Part shown: one piece after another, positions 8,580 to 17,296 of the stretch
Numbering within the stretch: the stretch's first letter is position 1
How the letters are laid out: every line of letters starts with the position of its first letter
Origin: Solwaraspora sp. WMMD792
GTDB taxonomy: Bacteria > Actinomycetota > Actinomycetes > Mycobacteriales > Micromonosporaceae
Direction of reading: 5' to 3'
Assembly (NCBI RefSeq): GCF_029626105.1
Contig: NZ_JARUBH010000009.1
Coordinates: 806,001-870,000, forward strand
Length of the DNA stretch: 64,000 nucleotides
The notes under the pieces: model-generated
Seen by the model: only the letters and a program-made list of their open reading frames with translations
What the model was told of the DNA's origin: nothing
Database searches by the model: none
Translations under genes and position numbers: made by a program

Positions 8580-9826
8580 TGGCGTACCTGCTCGGGGTGG
8601 TTCTCTTCGCCCTCGCGATTCTCATCTCGGTCAGCCTGCACGAGGCCGGTCACATGGTGACGGCGAAGAAGTTCGGGATGAAGGTGACCCGGTACTTCGT
8701 CGGTTTCGGCCCGACCATCTGGTCGTTCCGCCGCGGCGAGACCGAGTACGGTCTCAAGGCCATCCCGCTGGGTGGCTTCTGCAAGATCGTCGGCATGACC
8801 CCGCAGGACGACGACGTGGCACCCGCCGACGAGTCCCGGGTGATGTGGCGCTTCCCGGTGTGGAAGCGGACGGTGGTGATGTCCGCCGGGTCGGTGACCC
8901 ACTTCGGGTTGGCGATCGTCGCGCTCTGGCTGGCGGCGGTCTTCATGGGCCTGCCGAACCCGGATTTCCCCGCCACCGAGGAGCAGGCCCGCCAGGAGCC
9001 GGCGGTGGTCGCGGTCACCGACTGCGTGGTCGTCGAGTACGTGGCCCGCGCCTGCGAGGCTGGCGACCCGGCCAGCCCGGCCGCGCAGGCAGGCCTGCGC
9101 GACGGCGACCGGATCCTCGCGGTGAGCGGCACCCCGGTCGACACCTGGGGTGACATGCTGGAGGCGATCCGGGGTGCCGATCCGGGGCCGGCGACCGTCC
9201 GGTACGAGCGGGACGGGACGACCGGCACGGTCGAGGCGGAGCTCGCCGCGGTGCAGCGCCCCGAGCTGGGCACCGACGAAGGCCCGCTGAGCACGGTCGC
9301 CGCGCTCGGCGTCGGGCTGCGGATCGAGAAGCCGGGCATGGTGACGTACGGGCCGATCGAGGCATTCGGCGCGACCGGCGACTACCTGCGCCAGATGGCG
9401 GTCGGCACCGTCGAGGCGATGATGCGGATCCCGGAGAAGATCCCGGCGCTGTGGGCGTCGATCACTGGCGCGGAGCGCGACATCGACACCCCGATCAGCG
9501 TGGTCGGTGCCAGCCGGCTCGGCGGGGAGGCGGTGGCCAACGACGCCTGGGAGCTGTTCGTGCTGCTGTTCATCTCGCTGAATTTCTTCGTCGGGGTGTT
9601 CAATCTGCTGCCGCTGCTGCCGCTGGACGGCGGGCACATCGCGATCGCCTGGTTCGAGAAGGCCAGGTCCTGGCTGTACGCGGTGCTCGGCCGGCCCGAT
9701 CCGGGCCGGGTCGACTATTTCAAACTGATGCCACTCACGTACGCGGTTCTGCTGATTGGTGGCGCGTTCACGCTGCTGACCATCACCGCGGACGTGGTCA
9801 ACCCGATCACGCTGTTCTCGAGGTGA
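8579..9826 (+). CDS. Site-2 intramembrane zinc metalloprotease (M50, RseP/Rip1 type)
   Basis: 415 residues. Intramembrane protease expected to cleave membrane substrates such as anti-sigma factors. The first helix carries the zinc motif H-E-x-x-H (SLHEAGHMV), a PDZ domain follows around residues 160-230 (LRDGDRILAVSGTPVDTW), and the third zinc ligand is in LPLLPLDGGHIA near residue 345. Overall layout and length match mycobacterial Rip1. GGAGGGAG lies just before the ATG, which overlaps the dxr stop by one base (TGATG), showing translational coupling. The placement between dxr and ispG is a conserved actinobacterial arrangement; whether it has a functional link to isoprenoids is not known from sequence. 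Confidence 0.93.
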   Translation: MAYLLGVVLFALAILISVSLHEAGHMVTAKKFGMKVTRYFVGFGPTIWSFRRGETEYGLKAIPLGGFCKIVGMTPQDDDVAPADESRVMWRFPVWKRTVVMSAGSVTHFGLAIVALWLAAVFMGLPNPDFPATEEQARQEPAVVAVTDCVVVEYVARACEAGDPASPAAQAGLRDGDRILAVSGTPVDTWGDMLEAIRGADPGPATVRYERDGTTGTVEAELAAVQRPELGTDEGPLSTVAALGVGLRIEKPGMVTYGPIEAFGATGDYLRQMAVGTVEAMMRIPEKIPALWASITGAERDIDTPISVVGASRLGGEAVANDAWELFVLLFISLNFFVGVFNLLPLLPLDGGHIAIAWFEKARSWLYAVLGRPDPGRVDYFKLMPLTYAVLLIGGAFTLLTITADVVNPITLFSR

Positions 9827-9832
9827 GTTGAA

Positions 9833-11005
9833 GTGACCGCAGTCAGTCTGGGCATGCCCGTGGTGCCGCCGCCGCCGTTGGCGCCGCGCCGGGCCAGCCG
9901 GCAGATCATGGTCGGTCCGGTGCCGGTGGGTGGCGGTGCGCCGGTGTCCGTACAGTCGATGACCACCACGGTGACCTCGGACATCAACGCCACCCTGCAG
10001 CAGATCGCCGAGCTGACCGCGTCCGGTTGCCAGATCGTGCGGGTCGCCGTGCCGTCGCAGGACGACGCGGACGCGTTGCCGACGATCGCCCGCAAGTCGC
10101 AGATCCCGGTGATCGCCGACATCCACTTCCAGCCGAAGTACGTCTTCGCGGCGATCGACGCCGGCTGCGCGGCGGTACGGGTCAACCCGGGCAACATTCG
10201 GCAGTTCGACGACAAGGTGGCCGAGATCGCCAAGGCGGCGTCGGCGGCCGGGACCCCGATCCGGATCGGCGTCAACGCCGGTTCACTGGACAAGCGGTTG
10301 CTGGCCAAGCACGGCAAGGCGACCGCCGAGGCGCTGGTCGAGTCGGCGCTGTGGGAGTGCTCGCTGTTCGAGGAGCACGACTTCCGGGACATCAAGATCT
10401 CGGTCAAGCACAACGACCCGGTGGTGATGATCCGGGCGTACCGGCTGCTGGCCGAGCAGTGCGACTACCCGCTGCACCTCGGGGTGACTGAGGCCGGCCC
10501 GGCGTTCCAGGGCACGGTGAAGTCGGCGGTGGCGTTCGGCGCCCTGCTGGCCGAGGGGATCGGCGACACGATCCGGGTGTCACTGTCCGCGCCGCCGGTG
10601 GAGGAGATCAAGGTCGGTACGGCGATCCTGGAGTCGCTCGGGTTGCGTGAGCGTGGTCTGGAGATTGTCTCCTGCCCGTCCTGTGGCCGGGCGCAGGTGG
10701 ACGTGTACACCCTGGCCGACCAGGTGACCGCCGCGCTGGACGGGTTCCCGGCGCCGCTGCGGGTGGCGGTGATGGGTTGCGTGGTGAACGGGCCGGGTGA
10801 GGCTCGGGAAGCCGACCTCGGGGTGGCGTCCGGCAACGGTAAGGGCCAGATCTTCGTCAAGGGCGAAGTGATCAAGACGGTGCCGGAGTCGCAGATCGTG
10901 GAGACCCTGGTGGAGGAGGCGCTGCGGATCGCCGACGAGATGGGTGCCGAGTTGCCGGCGGAGATGCGTGAGCTTCTTCCCGGGCCGACGGTCACGGTGC
11001 ACTGA
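9833..11005 (+). CDS. ispG: 4-hydroxy-3-methylbut-2-enyl diphosphate synthase (flavodoxin/ferredoxin type)
   Basis: 390 residues. IspG (GcpE) makes HMBPP from ME-cPP with a [4Fe-4S] cluster, the penultimate MEP step. N-terminal barrel segments ([48 protein letters not shown]) and the C-terminal cluster ligands [10 protein letters not shown] and [11 protein letters not shown] are all present, as in bacterial short-form IspG. GTG start with AGGTGAG about 5 nt upstream, 6 nt after the protease stop. A strong hairpin at 11045-11080 ends the operon. Confidence 0.95.
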   Translation: MTAVSLGMPVVPPPPLAPRRASRQIMVGPVPVGGGAPVSVQSMTTTVTSDINATLQQIAELTASGCQIVRVAVPSQDDADALPTIARKSQIPVIADIHFQPKYVFAAIDAGCAAVRVNPGNIRQFDDKVAEIAKAASAAGTPIRIGVNAGSLDKRLLAKHGKATAEALVESALWECSLFEEHDFRDIKISVKHNDPVVMIRAYRLLAEQCDYPLHLGVTEAGPAFQGTVKSAVAFGALLAEGIGDTIRVSLSAPPVEEIKVGTAILESLGLRERGLEIVSCPSCGRAQVDVYTLADQVTAALDGFPAPLRVAVMGCVVNGPGEAREADLGVASGNGKGQIFVKGEVIKTVPESQIVETLVEEALRIADEMGAELPAEMRELLPGPTVTVH

Positions 11006-11044
11006 GGCGTACCGCATACCGGCCCGGGGCCGGCTGTCGTTTCT

Positions 11045-11080
11045 GATCCCGTTGGCGGACGTCGGTCCGCCAACGGGATC
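11045..11080 (+). terminator. Intrinsic terminator of the dxr-rip-ispG operon
   Basis: Perfect inverted repeat with 16-bp arms (GATCCCGTTGGCGGAC and its complement) and a GTCG loop, 39 bases after the ispG stop. Followed by only a short T tract (GTCTTTG), as is normal in high-GC actinomycetes. Confidence 0.8.
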
Positions 11081-11168
11081 GTCTTTGTGCCGGTCAGGGG
11101 GCGTTTGCCGGCAGCGGCGGATTGGTCGGGGTGCACCTCCGGCGGCCGTCAACATCGGCGTACGCCGA

Positions 11169-11198
11169 TTGACAAAGTTTAGACTCCCGACTTAGTCT
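11169..11198 (+). promoter_or_regulatory. Candidate promoter and inverted repeat upstream of the cellulase gene
   Basis: TTGACA at 11169-11174, a 17-nt spacer, and TTAGTC at 11192-11197. The spacer and -10 contain AGACT and AGTCT as inverted arms separated by 8 nt (11181-11185 and 11194-11198), which could be an operator. This AT-rich patch stands out in the GC-rich gap. It is not the classical CebR box (TGGGAGCGCTCCCA). Confidence 0.35.
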
Positions 11199-11290
11199 GC
11201 GGCCACTTCGCTGGTGCTGGCTGCTCGTTGCGACCGCCGGTGCCCGTCCCTCCGTGCCTGACCCGCAGGCACCCCACGGCGAGGAGCGAC

Positions 11291-13435
11291 ATGACTCAAC
11301 AGACAACGACGGCTCGCGGCAGACGGTGGCGTGCCGGCCTGATCGCCGGCGGTGTGACCGCCGCACTGGTCGGCGGTAGCGTCGCCGTCGCGGCCAGCGC
11401 GCACGCGGCCGCCGGCTGCCGGGTGGTCTACTCGGCACCCGCCCAGTGGCCCGGCGGCTTCACCGCCAGCGTGAACGTCACCAACCTGGGCGACCCGCTC
11501 AACGGCTGGCAGCTGACCTGGGCCTTCCCGTCCGGACAGCAGGTCACCCAGGCCTGGAACGCCACCGTCACTAGCTCGGGCAGCCAGGTAACCGCGACCA
11601 ACGTCAGCTACAACGCCAACCTCGGCACCAACGCGACCGTCTCGTTCGGCTTCAACGGCTCATGGTCGGGTAGCAACACCGCGCCGAGCTCGTTCGCGCT
11701 CAACGGCGTCACCTGCACCGGCAGCGTGGGCCCGACCACGCCCCCACCGACCGACCCACCGTCGCCGACGGTACCGCCGACCACCGCGCCGCCGTCCCCG
11801 ACGCCGACCACCACCCCGCGTCCGCCGGGTGACCCGCAGGACGTCGTCGACGCGATGCAGCCGGGCTGGAACCTGGGCAACACCCTCGACGCGACCGGCG
11901 ACAACGTCGGCGGCAGCGGCGAGACCTCCTGGGGCAACCCGCTGGTCACCCAGGACCTGATCCGCACCATCAAGTCGCAGGGCTTCAACAGCATCCGGAT
12001 CCCGACGACCTGGACGCACCACCACGGCGGCGCGCCCAACTACACGATCGATCCCACCCGGCTCGCCCGGGTGAAGCAGATCGTCGACTGGGCCCTCGCC
12101 GAGGACCTGTACGTGATGATCAACCTGCACCACGACTCGTGGCAGTGGATCAACACGATGCCGAGCAACCGCACCGGCGTCCTGGCCCGCTACTCGGCGC
12201 TGTGGACCCAGCTGGCGAACACCTTCCGCGACTCGTCGCCGAAGCTGCACTTCGAGAGCGTCAACGAGCCGCAGTTCAGCAACAGCTCCGGCGATGCCCA
12301 GAACGCCCAGCTGCTCGACGAGCTGAACCGCAGGTTCCACCAGATCGTCCGCAACTCCGGCGGCAACAACGCCACCCGGCTGCTCATCCTGCCGACCCTG
12401 CACACCTCGTCCGACCAGGCCCGGCTCGACGAGCTCGCCAGCACCTTCACCGCACTCGACGACCCCAACCTGATCGCCACGGTGCACTACTACGGCTACT
12501 GGCCGTTCAGCGTCAACGTCGCCGGCGGCTACCGTTTCGACGCCACCGCCCAGCAGGACGTGATCGACTCGCTCAACCGGGTGCAGAACACCTTCGTCTC
12601 CCGGGGCATCCCGGTCGTCATCGGCGAGTTCGGTCTGCTCGGCTTCGACCGGCACACCGGCACCATCCAGCAGGGCGAGAAACTGAAGTTCTTCGAGTTC
12701 TTCGGCTACCACACCCGGACCCGCGGCATCGCCACCCAGCTGTGGGACAACGGCCAGCACCTCGGCCGGACCAGCTTCCAGTGGAGCGACCCGGAGCTGA
12801 TCGCCCAGATCAAGTCGGCCTGGACCACCCGCTCCGGCACTGCCGCCAGCGACATGATCTTCGTGCCGCGGACCGGCGGCGTCACCGCGAAGACCCTCGC
12901 GTTGAACCTCAACGGGCTGACCTTCCAGGGGCTGCGGCAGGGCAACACCGACCTGGTCCGGGGGACCGACTACACGGTCAGCGGCAATCAGTTGACGCTG
13001 CCCGCGTCCACCGTCACCCGCCTGGTCGGCAACCGGGCGTACGGGGTGAACGCCACCCTGCACGCCCGCTTTTCGTCCGGCGTACCGTGGCGGATCAACA
13101 TCATCTCGTCGGATCCGCCGGTACTGGCCAACGCGAGCGGCACCACCTCGTCGTTCAACATTCCGACGACCTTCCGCGGTGACCAGCTGGCCACCATGGA
13201 AGCCCGGTACGCCGACGGTTCCAACGCCGGCCCGCACAACTGGACGTCGTACAAGGAGTTCGACGTCACCTTCCGGCCGAACTACGCCGCGAACACCATC
13301 ACCCTGACGTCGGAGTTCTTCGCCGAGGTCAACGACGGTGCCCCGGTGACGCTCACCTTCCATTTCTGGAGCGGCACGACGATCACCTACACCGTCGTAC
13401 GTAACGGTTCGTCGGTGACCGGCACCACCTCGTAA
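11291..13435 (+). CDS. Secreted modular cellulase/endoglucanase: CBM2-GH5-X2-CBM46
   Basis: 714 residues. Signal peptide to about residue 40 (hydrophobic core then SAHAAAG). CBM2 at 41-142 with conserved Trp and N/C-terminal Cys. Pro/Thr linker 145-177. GH5 catalytic domain about 180-510: GWNLGNTLDAT, INLHHDSW, acid/base Glu in FESVNEPQF, nucleophile Glu in VVIGEFGLLGF, and LWDNGQH. C-terminal X2/Ig-like module about 520-605 and a CBM46-like beta module to the end. The GH5-X2-CBM46 order is that of subfamily GH5_4 endoglucanases/xyloglucanases such as Bacillus BhCel5B. Export and binding to plant cell wall glucans is the likely role. ATG 11291 has GAGGAG 5 nt upstream. Confidence 0.92.
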   Translation: MTQQTTTARGRRWRAGLIAGGVTAALVGGSVAVAASAHAAAGCRVVYSAPAQWPGGFTASVNVTNLGDPLNGWQLTWAFPSGQQVTQAWNATVTSSGSQVTATNVSYNANLGTNATVSFGFNGSWSGSNTAPSSFALNGVTCTGSVGPTTPPPTDPPSPTVPPTTAPPSPTPTTTPRPPGDPQDVVDAMQPGWNLGNTLDATGDNVGGSGETSWGNPLVTQDLIRTIKSQGFNSIRIPTTWTHHHGGAPNYTIDPTRLARVKQIVDWALAEDLYVMINLHHDSWQWINTMPSNRTGVLARYSALWTQLANTFRDSSPKLHFESVNEPQFSNSSGDAQNAQLLDELNRRFHQIVRNSGGNNATRLLILPTLHTSSDQARLDELASTFTALDDPNLIATVHYYGYWPFSVNVAGGYRFDATAQQDVIDSLNRVQNTFVSRGIPVVIGEFGLLGFDRHTGTIQQGEKLKFFEFFGYHTRTRGIATQLWDNGQHLGRTSFQWSDPELIAQIKSAWTTRSGTAASDMIFVPRTGGVTAKTLALNLNGLTFQGLRQGNTDLVRGTDYTVSGNQLTLPASTVTRLVGNRAYGVNATLHARFSSGVPWRINIISSDPPVLANASGTTSSFNIPTTFRGDQLATMEARYADGSNAGPHNWTSYKEFDVTFRPNYAANTITLTSEFFAEVNDGAPVTLTFHFWSGTTITYTVVRNGSSVTGTTS

Positions 13436-13448
13436 CATCTTCCCAGCA

Positions 13449-13487
13449 CCGGTGGGTGCCGCCGACACACCCGGCGGCACCCACCGG
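13449..13487 (+). terminator. Terminator of the cellulase gene
   Basis: Perfect hairpin with 16-bp arms (CCGGTGGGTGCCGCCG and complement) and a 7-nt loop, beginning 14 nt after the cellulase stop. It lies between this gene and the convergent MerR/cysteine peptide unit and could serve both. Confidence 0.8.
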
Positions 13488-13520
13488 CCCGGTACCCACC
13501 CGGCCCTGAGGGCCGACTGG

Positions 13521-13583
13521 TCAGCAGCAGTCCGGCCCGCAGCAGTCCGGCTCGCAGTCGCAGCGCGTGGTCAGCTCCAGCAT
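13521..13583 (-). CDS. Cysteine-rich 20-residue peptide, metallothionein-like, coupled to merR
   Basis: The full product is MLELTTRCDCEPDCCGPDCC, 20 residues with six cysteines (8, 10, 14, 15, 19, 20) and five acidic residues. It is preceded by a near-perfect Shine-Dalgarno sequence GGGAGGTGATC ending 3 nt before the ATG; this sequence overlaps the stop codon of the MerR gene, so the two should be translationally coupled. C-x-C and C-C-G-P-D-C-C resemble metal-thiolate ligands of small metallothioneins. Inference: a metal-buffering or metal-sensing microprotein made under MerR control. I know no named family for it; it could instead be an unselected ORF, but the strong ribosome site argues against that. 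Confidence 0.6.
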   Translation of the reverse strand: MLELTTRCDCEPDCCGPDCC

Positions 13584-13588
13584 CGTGA

Positions 13589-14098
13589 TCACCTCCCGTC
13601 CCCATCCGGTGGGCACCATCGCCCCGGTTCCGGCGGCGGGCAGGCCGCCGTCGGCAGCTTCTCGGCCATCTCCGCCATCTCCGCCCGTAGCGCGGTCAGC
13701 CGGGCCAGCTCCACGTCGACCTCGGCGATTCGGCGGCGCAGTAGCTGCTCCGCCGGCTCACACGGGCAGACACCGGTGTCCCGGACGGCGAGCAGATCGG
13801 CGATCTCCCGCAGCCGGAGCCCGAGCCGCTGACAGCCCCGGATGAACCGGAGCCGGTCGACCGCAGCGGTGCCGTACACCCGGTAACCGGTGGGGGTCCG
13901 CTCCGGCGGGTGCAGCAGCCCGGCCCGTTCGTAGTAGCGGACGGTGTCCGGCGACACGCCGACAGCGGCGGCGAGCGCGGCGACCCGCAGGCCGTTCCGC
14001 TCGGCAGCGGCCCCGGATCCACCGGTCCCGGACGCGTCGCCCGCCCCGGCGGCGCAGCTGGTGCGGTCGAGAATCTCGACTCTGGTGCCCGTGGTCAT
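13589..14098 (-). CDS. MerR-family transcriptional regulator (metal/thiol-responsive type)
   Basis: 169 residues. An Ala/Gly-rich N-terminal extension of about 30 residues precedes the MerR winged HTH (LRVAALAAAVGVSPDTVRYYERAGLLHPP, GYRVYGTAAVDRLRFI). A dimerisation helix follows (LLRRRIAEVDVELARLTALRAEM). Cysteines in VCPCEPAEQ, at the start of that helix, and two more near the C-terminus sit where metal ligands occur in MerR, CadR and ZntR. Effector unknown, probably a soft metal or thiol stress. Its operator-promoter at 14107-14137 lies immediately upstream, so it is likely autoregulated and may also control the divergent DinB-like gene and the downstream cysteine-rich peptide. ATG 14098 begins the ORF just inside the operator. 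Confidence 0.85.
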   Translation of the reverse strand: MTTGTRVEILDRTSCAAGAGDASGTGGSGAAAERNGLRVAALAAAVGVSPDTVRYYERAGLLHPPERTPTGYRVYGTAAVDRLRFIRGCQRLGLRLREIADLLAVRDTGVCPCEPAEQLLRRRIAEVDVELARLTALRAEMAEMAEKLPTAACPPPEPGRWCPPDGDGR

Positions 14099-14106
14099 GA
14101 TGACGA

Positions 14107-14137
14107 CGGTAGACCTCGGAGTGCACTCCAAGGTCAA
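14107..14137 (-). promoter_or_regulatory. MerR-type operator/promoter with long spacer
   Basis: Read on the minus strand: -35 TTGACC (14137-14132), then an 18-19-nt spacer containing a near-perfect dyad ACCTTGGAGTG/CACTCCGAGGT (14134-14113, one mismatched pair), then -10 TCTACC/CTACCG (14113-14107). An over-long spacer filled by the dyad is the signature of promoters activated by MerR-family proteins. It sits between the MerR gene and the divergent DinB-like gene. Confidence 0.7.
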
Positions 14138-14173
14138 GCCGAAATTTGCTGGCCGTGCCGGAGCGGCCCGTCG

Positions 14174-14722
14174 ATGATGGCCGACATGACGATCGACATG
14201 TTTACCGACCCGGACGCCGATCCGCGTGCCATTCCGCCCCGGCTCGGCGACGAGCGGGCCACCCTCGCCGGGTTTCTCGACTGGCACCGCCGGACCCTGG
14301 AGCTCAAGTGCGGCGGACTCGACCCGCAGCAGTTGGCCCGCCGGTCGGTGCAGCCGTCGGGGCTGTCGCTGCTCGGGCTGGTGCGGCACCTCGCCGACGT
14401 GGAACGTTACTGGTTCCGACAGGTGATGGCCGGCGAGGACGCCCCGCCCCGCTTCTACTCCCAGACCGCACCCAATGACGACTTCGACGGTTCCGTCGCC
14501 GACCCGGCGGCCGTCACCCGGGCGTGGGCGGCATGGCGGGAGGAGGTCGAGTACGCCGAGCGCTTCGTCGCCGACGCCGCCGGACTGGACGTCACCGGCT
14601 CCGACCGGCGCGGCCCGATCTCGCTGCGCTGGGTGCTGACCCACATGATCGAGGAGTACGCCCGGCACAACGGCCACGCCGACCTGTTGCGGGAATGCAT
14701 CGACGGGGCGGTCGGCCAGTAG
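14174..14722 (+). CDS. DinB-like (DUF664) four-helix protein, putative thiol-dependent enzyme
   Basis: 182 residues. DinB/MDMPI fold markers: FLDWHRRTLELKCGGL, the first His ligand in LVRHLADVERYWF, and H-x-x-x-H-x-x-H near the end (RWVLTHMIEEYARHNGHADLL). Proteins of this actinobacterial family bind a divalent metal through three histidines, and several are mycothiol-dependent transferases; a detoxification role is therefore plausible, and the shared MerR-type operator region supports that. Substrate unknown. Three in-frame ATGs are possible; 14174 is chosen because GGAGCGG at 14159-14165 has 8-nt spacing. Confidence 0.8.
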   Translation: MMADMTIDMFTDPDADPRAIPPRLGDERATLAGFLDWHRRTLELKCGGLDPQQLARRSVQPSGLSLLGLVRHLADVERYWFRQVMAGEDAPPRFYSQTAPNDDFDGSVADPAAVTRAWAAWREEVEYAERFVADAAGLDVTGSDRRGPISLRWVLTHMIEEYARHNGHADLLRECIDGAVGQ

Positions 14723-14769
14723 AACGCGCCGATCCACCGCTGGCAGCCCGCCGGCCGCCCCGTCGAACG

Positions 14770-17214
14770 TCAGCGGGTCGGCTGAGGCGGCCGGGTCCGC
14801 AGGTCGCCGACCCGCAGGAACTCGGCCGCCGCGGAGATCAGCCCGAACACGGTCAGCGCCGGCAGCGTCCAGACGGCAGGCAGCGCGGCGGTCGGAAACG
14901 CCAGCACGATGACCACGACGGCGCTGACGATCCGGTACCAGCTGAGCGCACGCCAGGTCCGCCACCAGTACACCTGGTTGGCGAGCAGATAGAACCCCAC
15001 ACCCCAGTAGAAGGCGTAGTGGCCGAACCGGATGCCGGTCTCATCGTGCGGCACGACGGCCTGGTGCAGGCCGTACGCGATCAGGATGATGCAGGCGACC
15101 ATCGGCAGATGCAGGTAGGTGAACCCGTCGCGGGCGAGTTTGGCCCGGTCGACGCCGGTCCGCGCCTCCAGAGCGAGCCGGGCCGAGTCGATCGTGGTGA
15201 AGTATGGCCACCAGAGAGCCCCGACGGCGACCGCCGCCGTGACGACGATGACCATGACTGTGGTGGAGACCGGCTGGTCCGCGACGGCCAGACCAACCGA
15301 GATGATCGCCTCGCCGAACGCGATGAGCATGATCAGGGCGTACCGGTCCACCCAGTGCCGGGTGGAGCGGGGCCGCCAGGATTTGACCCCGGTGGGGTAG
15401 CTGCCGACGAGTTGGATGGTGAGCGCGGCGACCCAGAGCAGCGTGACAGCCGGGATCCCGGCGAGTCGGTCGGGCGTCGCCAACTCCACCACCGCGAACC
15501 CGGCGAGCAGCAGCAGTGCGGTGGTGGACGGGACGGCGTTCTGCCGGGCGAGCGCTCGGAGCACCGGTTCGGTACGCGACGCCTGCAGGATCAGTACCGT
15601 CTGGATGAGCTGGGTGGTGAGGTAGGCGGCGACGATGATCAGCGAGCCGGGCAGACTGCCCGGGGCCGGCTCGAACGCCTGCGGGGTGGCGATGCCGATC
15701 ACCAGGATCGAGGCGGCGATGCCGATCGTGGTGAACCGGACCAGGACCGTCTCGGTGCGGACCGCGTTGGTGAGCCAGGAGAAGGAGGTCCAGGCCCACC
15801 ACAGCAGCGCTAGCAAGGTCAGCCCGCGGACGATGCCCCAGATCGAGGCGTGGCGGGTCATCAGGGTAGTGACCTGGATGAACGCGAAGACGAAGACCAG
15901 GTCGAGGAAGAGTTCCCGGGGGGTGACCCCGTGCAGCCGGGACGTCTCGGATTCGGTCAGCCGGTGCAGTTGGGTGTGCCGGCGGTGGAACAGGGTCCGG
16001 TCGGCGATCAGCATCGCCACGACGCCGACGGCCAGCAGCGCCAACGCGCCCAGCGCCGGGACCTGAGTGGCCACCGGGAGCAGACCCAGCAGTAGGGCGA
16101 TGCCGAGGATCGGGCTGCGGCCGAGCAGACGTCCGGACAGCCATTCGAAGGCGACCAGCGCCAGCAGGTAGAGCAGCACCCCGCCGTACATGATGACCAC
16201 CTCGGCGGTGGTCCAGGGATGTTCGGAGCCGCCAGGCATGGTGATGATCGCATGCTTGAGACCGAGGGCGAAGAAGATCAGCCCACCGATCATCGGCAGG
16301 TGCAGCCCGCTGTACACGTCTCGGGCCATCCGGGTCTGGTCGACGCCGGAGCGCCGGGAAAGGGCGTGTTCGGCGAGGATCTTGGCGAGGTCGAAGTAGG
16401 TCCACCACAGGGCGGAAACGACGACCAGGCCGAGCGTGGCGGCGGCGAGCAACTGCCAGGTGACCGGGATGTCGGCACCGACCCCACCGCCGGTGCCGAT
16501 CGAAATGATCGTTTCGCCCAACGCGATCAGGACGATCAGCGCGTGCCGTTCGGACAGGTGCCACGGCGAGACGATCTGCCAGCTGCCCCGGCCGACCGCG
16601 GTCAGCACCACGAAGTCGATGGCCAGGGCCAGGGCGAACAGCACCAGCCGTACCAGGTCGGCGTCGAACCGGGCCGGCAGGTGCGGCGGCAGCAGCGCGG
16701 CGGTCAGCAGCGCCGACGCGGACGCGGCGAGCGTCAACCAGGCGATCGCGGCCGGCCGGCGGCCGGCCGGCCCTTCCGACCACCGGGACCGGGTGAGGAC
16801 CGCGAGCACGCTGACCCGGATCGCCAGGTAGCCGACCACCACGATGACCGGTCCCGGCAGCCTGCCCGGCGTGTCGACGAACGTCTCGGGCACGGACACG
16901 CCGATCACCAGCAGGACGGTGGCGATGCCGGCCATCATCAGCGGCATACCGCCCCGGTCCAGGTGGACGACGTTGCCGAGCCAGACGCACGGGGTCCAGC
17001 AGTGCCACAGCAGCAGGATCACCAAGACCCCGCGGAGCATGCCGACCGCAGTCAGATCGGCCGCCATCAAGGTGGTGATCTTCAGGAACGCGAACACGAA
17101 GAACAGGTCGACGAACAGCTCCATCCAGCTGACATCGCCGGTGACCAGCGGATTCCGGCGCACCAGGCGGAGGCCGCCGGCGGTCGGATGCGGGTGCGGG
17201 CTGTCGTCGTGCAC
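14770..17214 (-). CDS. Tandem-duplicated LtrA-family membrane protein
   Basis: 814 residues, about twice a single LtrA protein. Two homologous halves: half 1 begins at WMELFVDLFFVFAFLKITTLM and half 2 at RELFLDLVFVFAFIQVTTLM near residue 420. Each half repeats further landmarks, e.g. ALIVLIALGETIISIG and ALIMLIAFGEAIISVG, and YSGLHLPMIGGLI and FTYLHLPMVACII. Each half has about ten hydrophobic segments. LtrA (low temperature requirement A) was named from Listeria cold growth; its molecular role is unknown. GTG 17214 is preferred: it comes shortly before the first LtrA segment and CAGAGT lies 6 nt upstream. A longer reading to 17397 would run into the GntR gene. Confidence 0.85.
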   Translation of the reverse strand: MHDDSPHPHPTAGGLRLVRRNPLVTGDVSWMELFVDLFFVFAFLKITTLMAADLTAVGMLRGVLVILLLWHCWTPCVWLGNVVHLDRGGMPLMMAGIATVLLVIGVSVPETFVDTPGRLPGPVIVVVGYLAIRVSVLAVLTRSRWSEGPAGRRPAAIAWLTLAASASALLTAALLPPHLPARFDADLVRLVLFALALAIDFVVLTAVGRGSWQIVSPWHLSERHALIVLIALGETIISIGTGGGVGADIPVTWQLLAAATLGLVVVSALWWTYFDLAKILAEHALSRRSGVDQTRMARDVYSGLHLPMIGGLIFFALGLKHAIITMPGGSEHPWTTAEVVIMYGGVLLYLLALVAFEWLSGRLLGRSPILGIALLLGLLPVATQVPALGALALLAVGVVAMLIADRTLFHRRHTQLHRLTESETSRLHGVTPRELFLDLVFVFAFIQVTTLMTRHASIWGIVRGLTLLALLWWAWTSFSWLTNAVRTETVLVRFTTIGIAASILVIGIATPQAFEPAPGSLPGSLIIVAAYLTTQLIQTVLILQASRTEPVLRALARQNAVPSTTALLLLAGFAVVELATPDRLAGIPAVTLLWVAALTIQLVGSYPTGVKSWRPRSTRHWVDRYALIMLIAFGEAIISVGLAVADQPVSTTVMVIVVTAAVAVGALWWPYFTTIDSARLALEARTGVDRAKLARDGFTYLHLPMVACIILIAYGLHQAVVPHDETGIRFGHYAFYWGVGFYLLANQVYWWRTWRALSWYRIVSAVVVIVLAFPTAALPAVWTLPALTVFGLISAAAEFLRVGDLRTRPPQPTR

Positions 17215-17296
17215 ACCCCAACTCTGGCAACCATCGCCTCGCACCGGAGCGGATCGCCGGAACCTCGACCGCCGGGCGGGTCCCGCCCGGCGGTCG

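Noticed and set aside
14524-15813. 429-residue plus-strand frame opposite LtrA
   Set aside because: Antisense shadow dominated by Arg, Asp and Gly.
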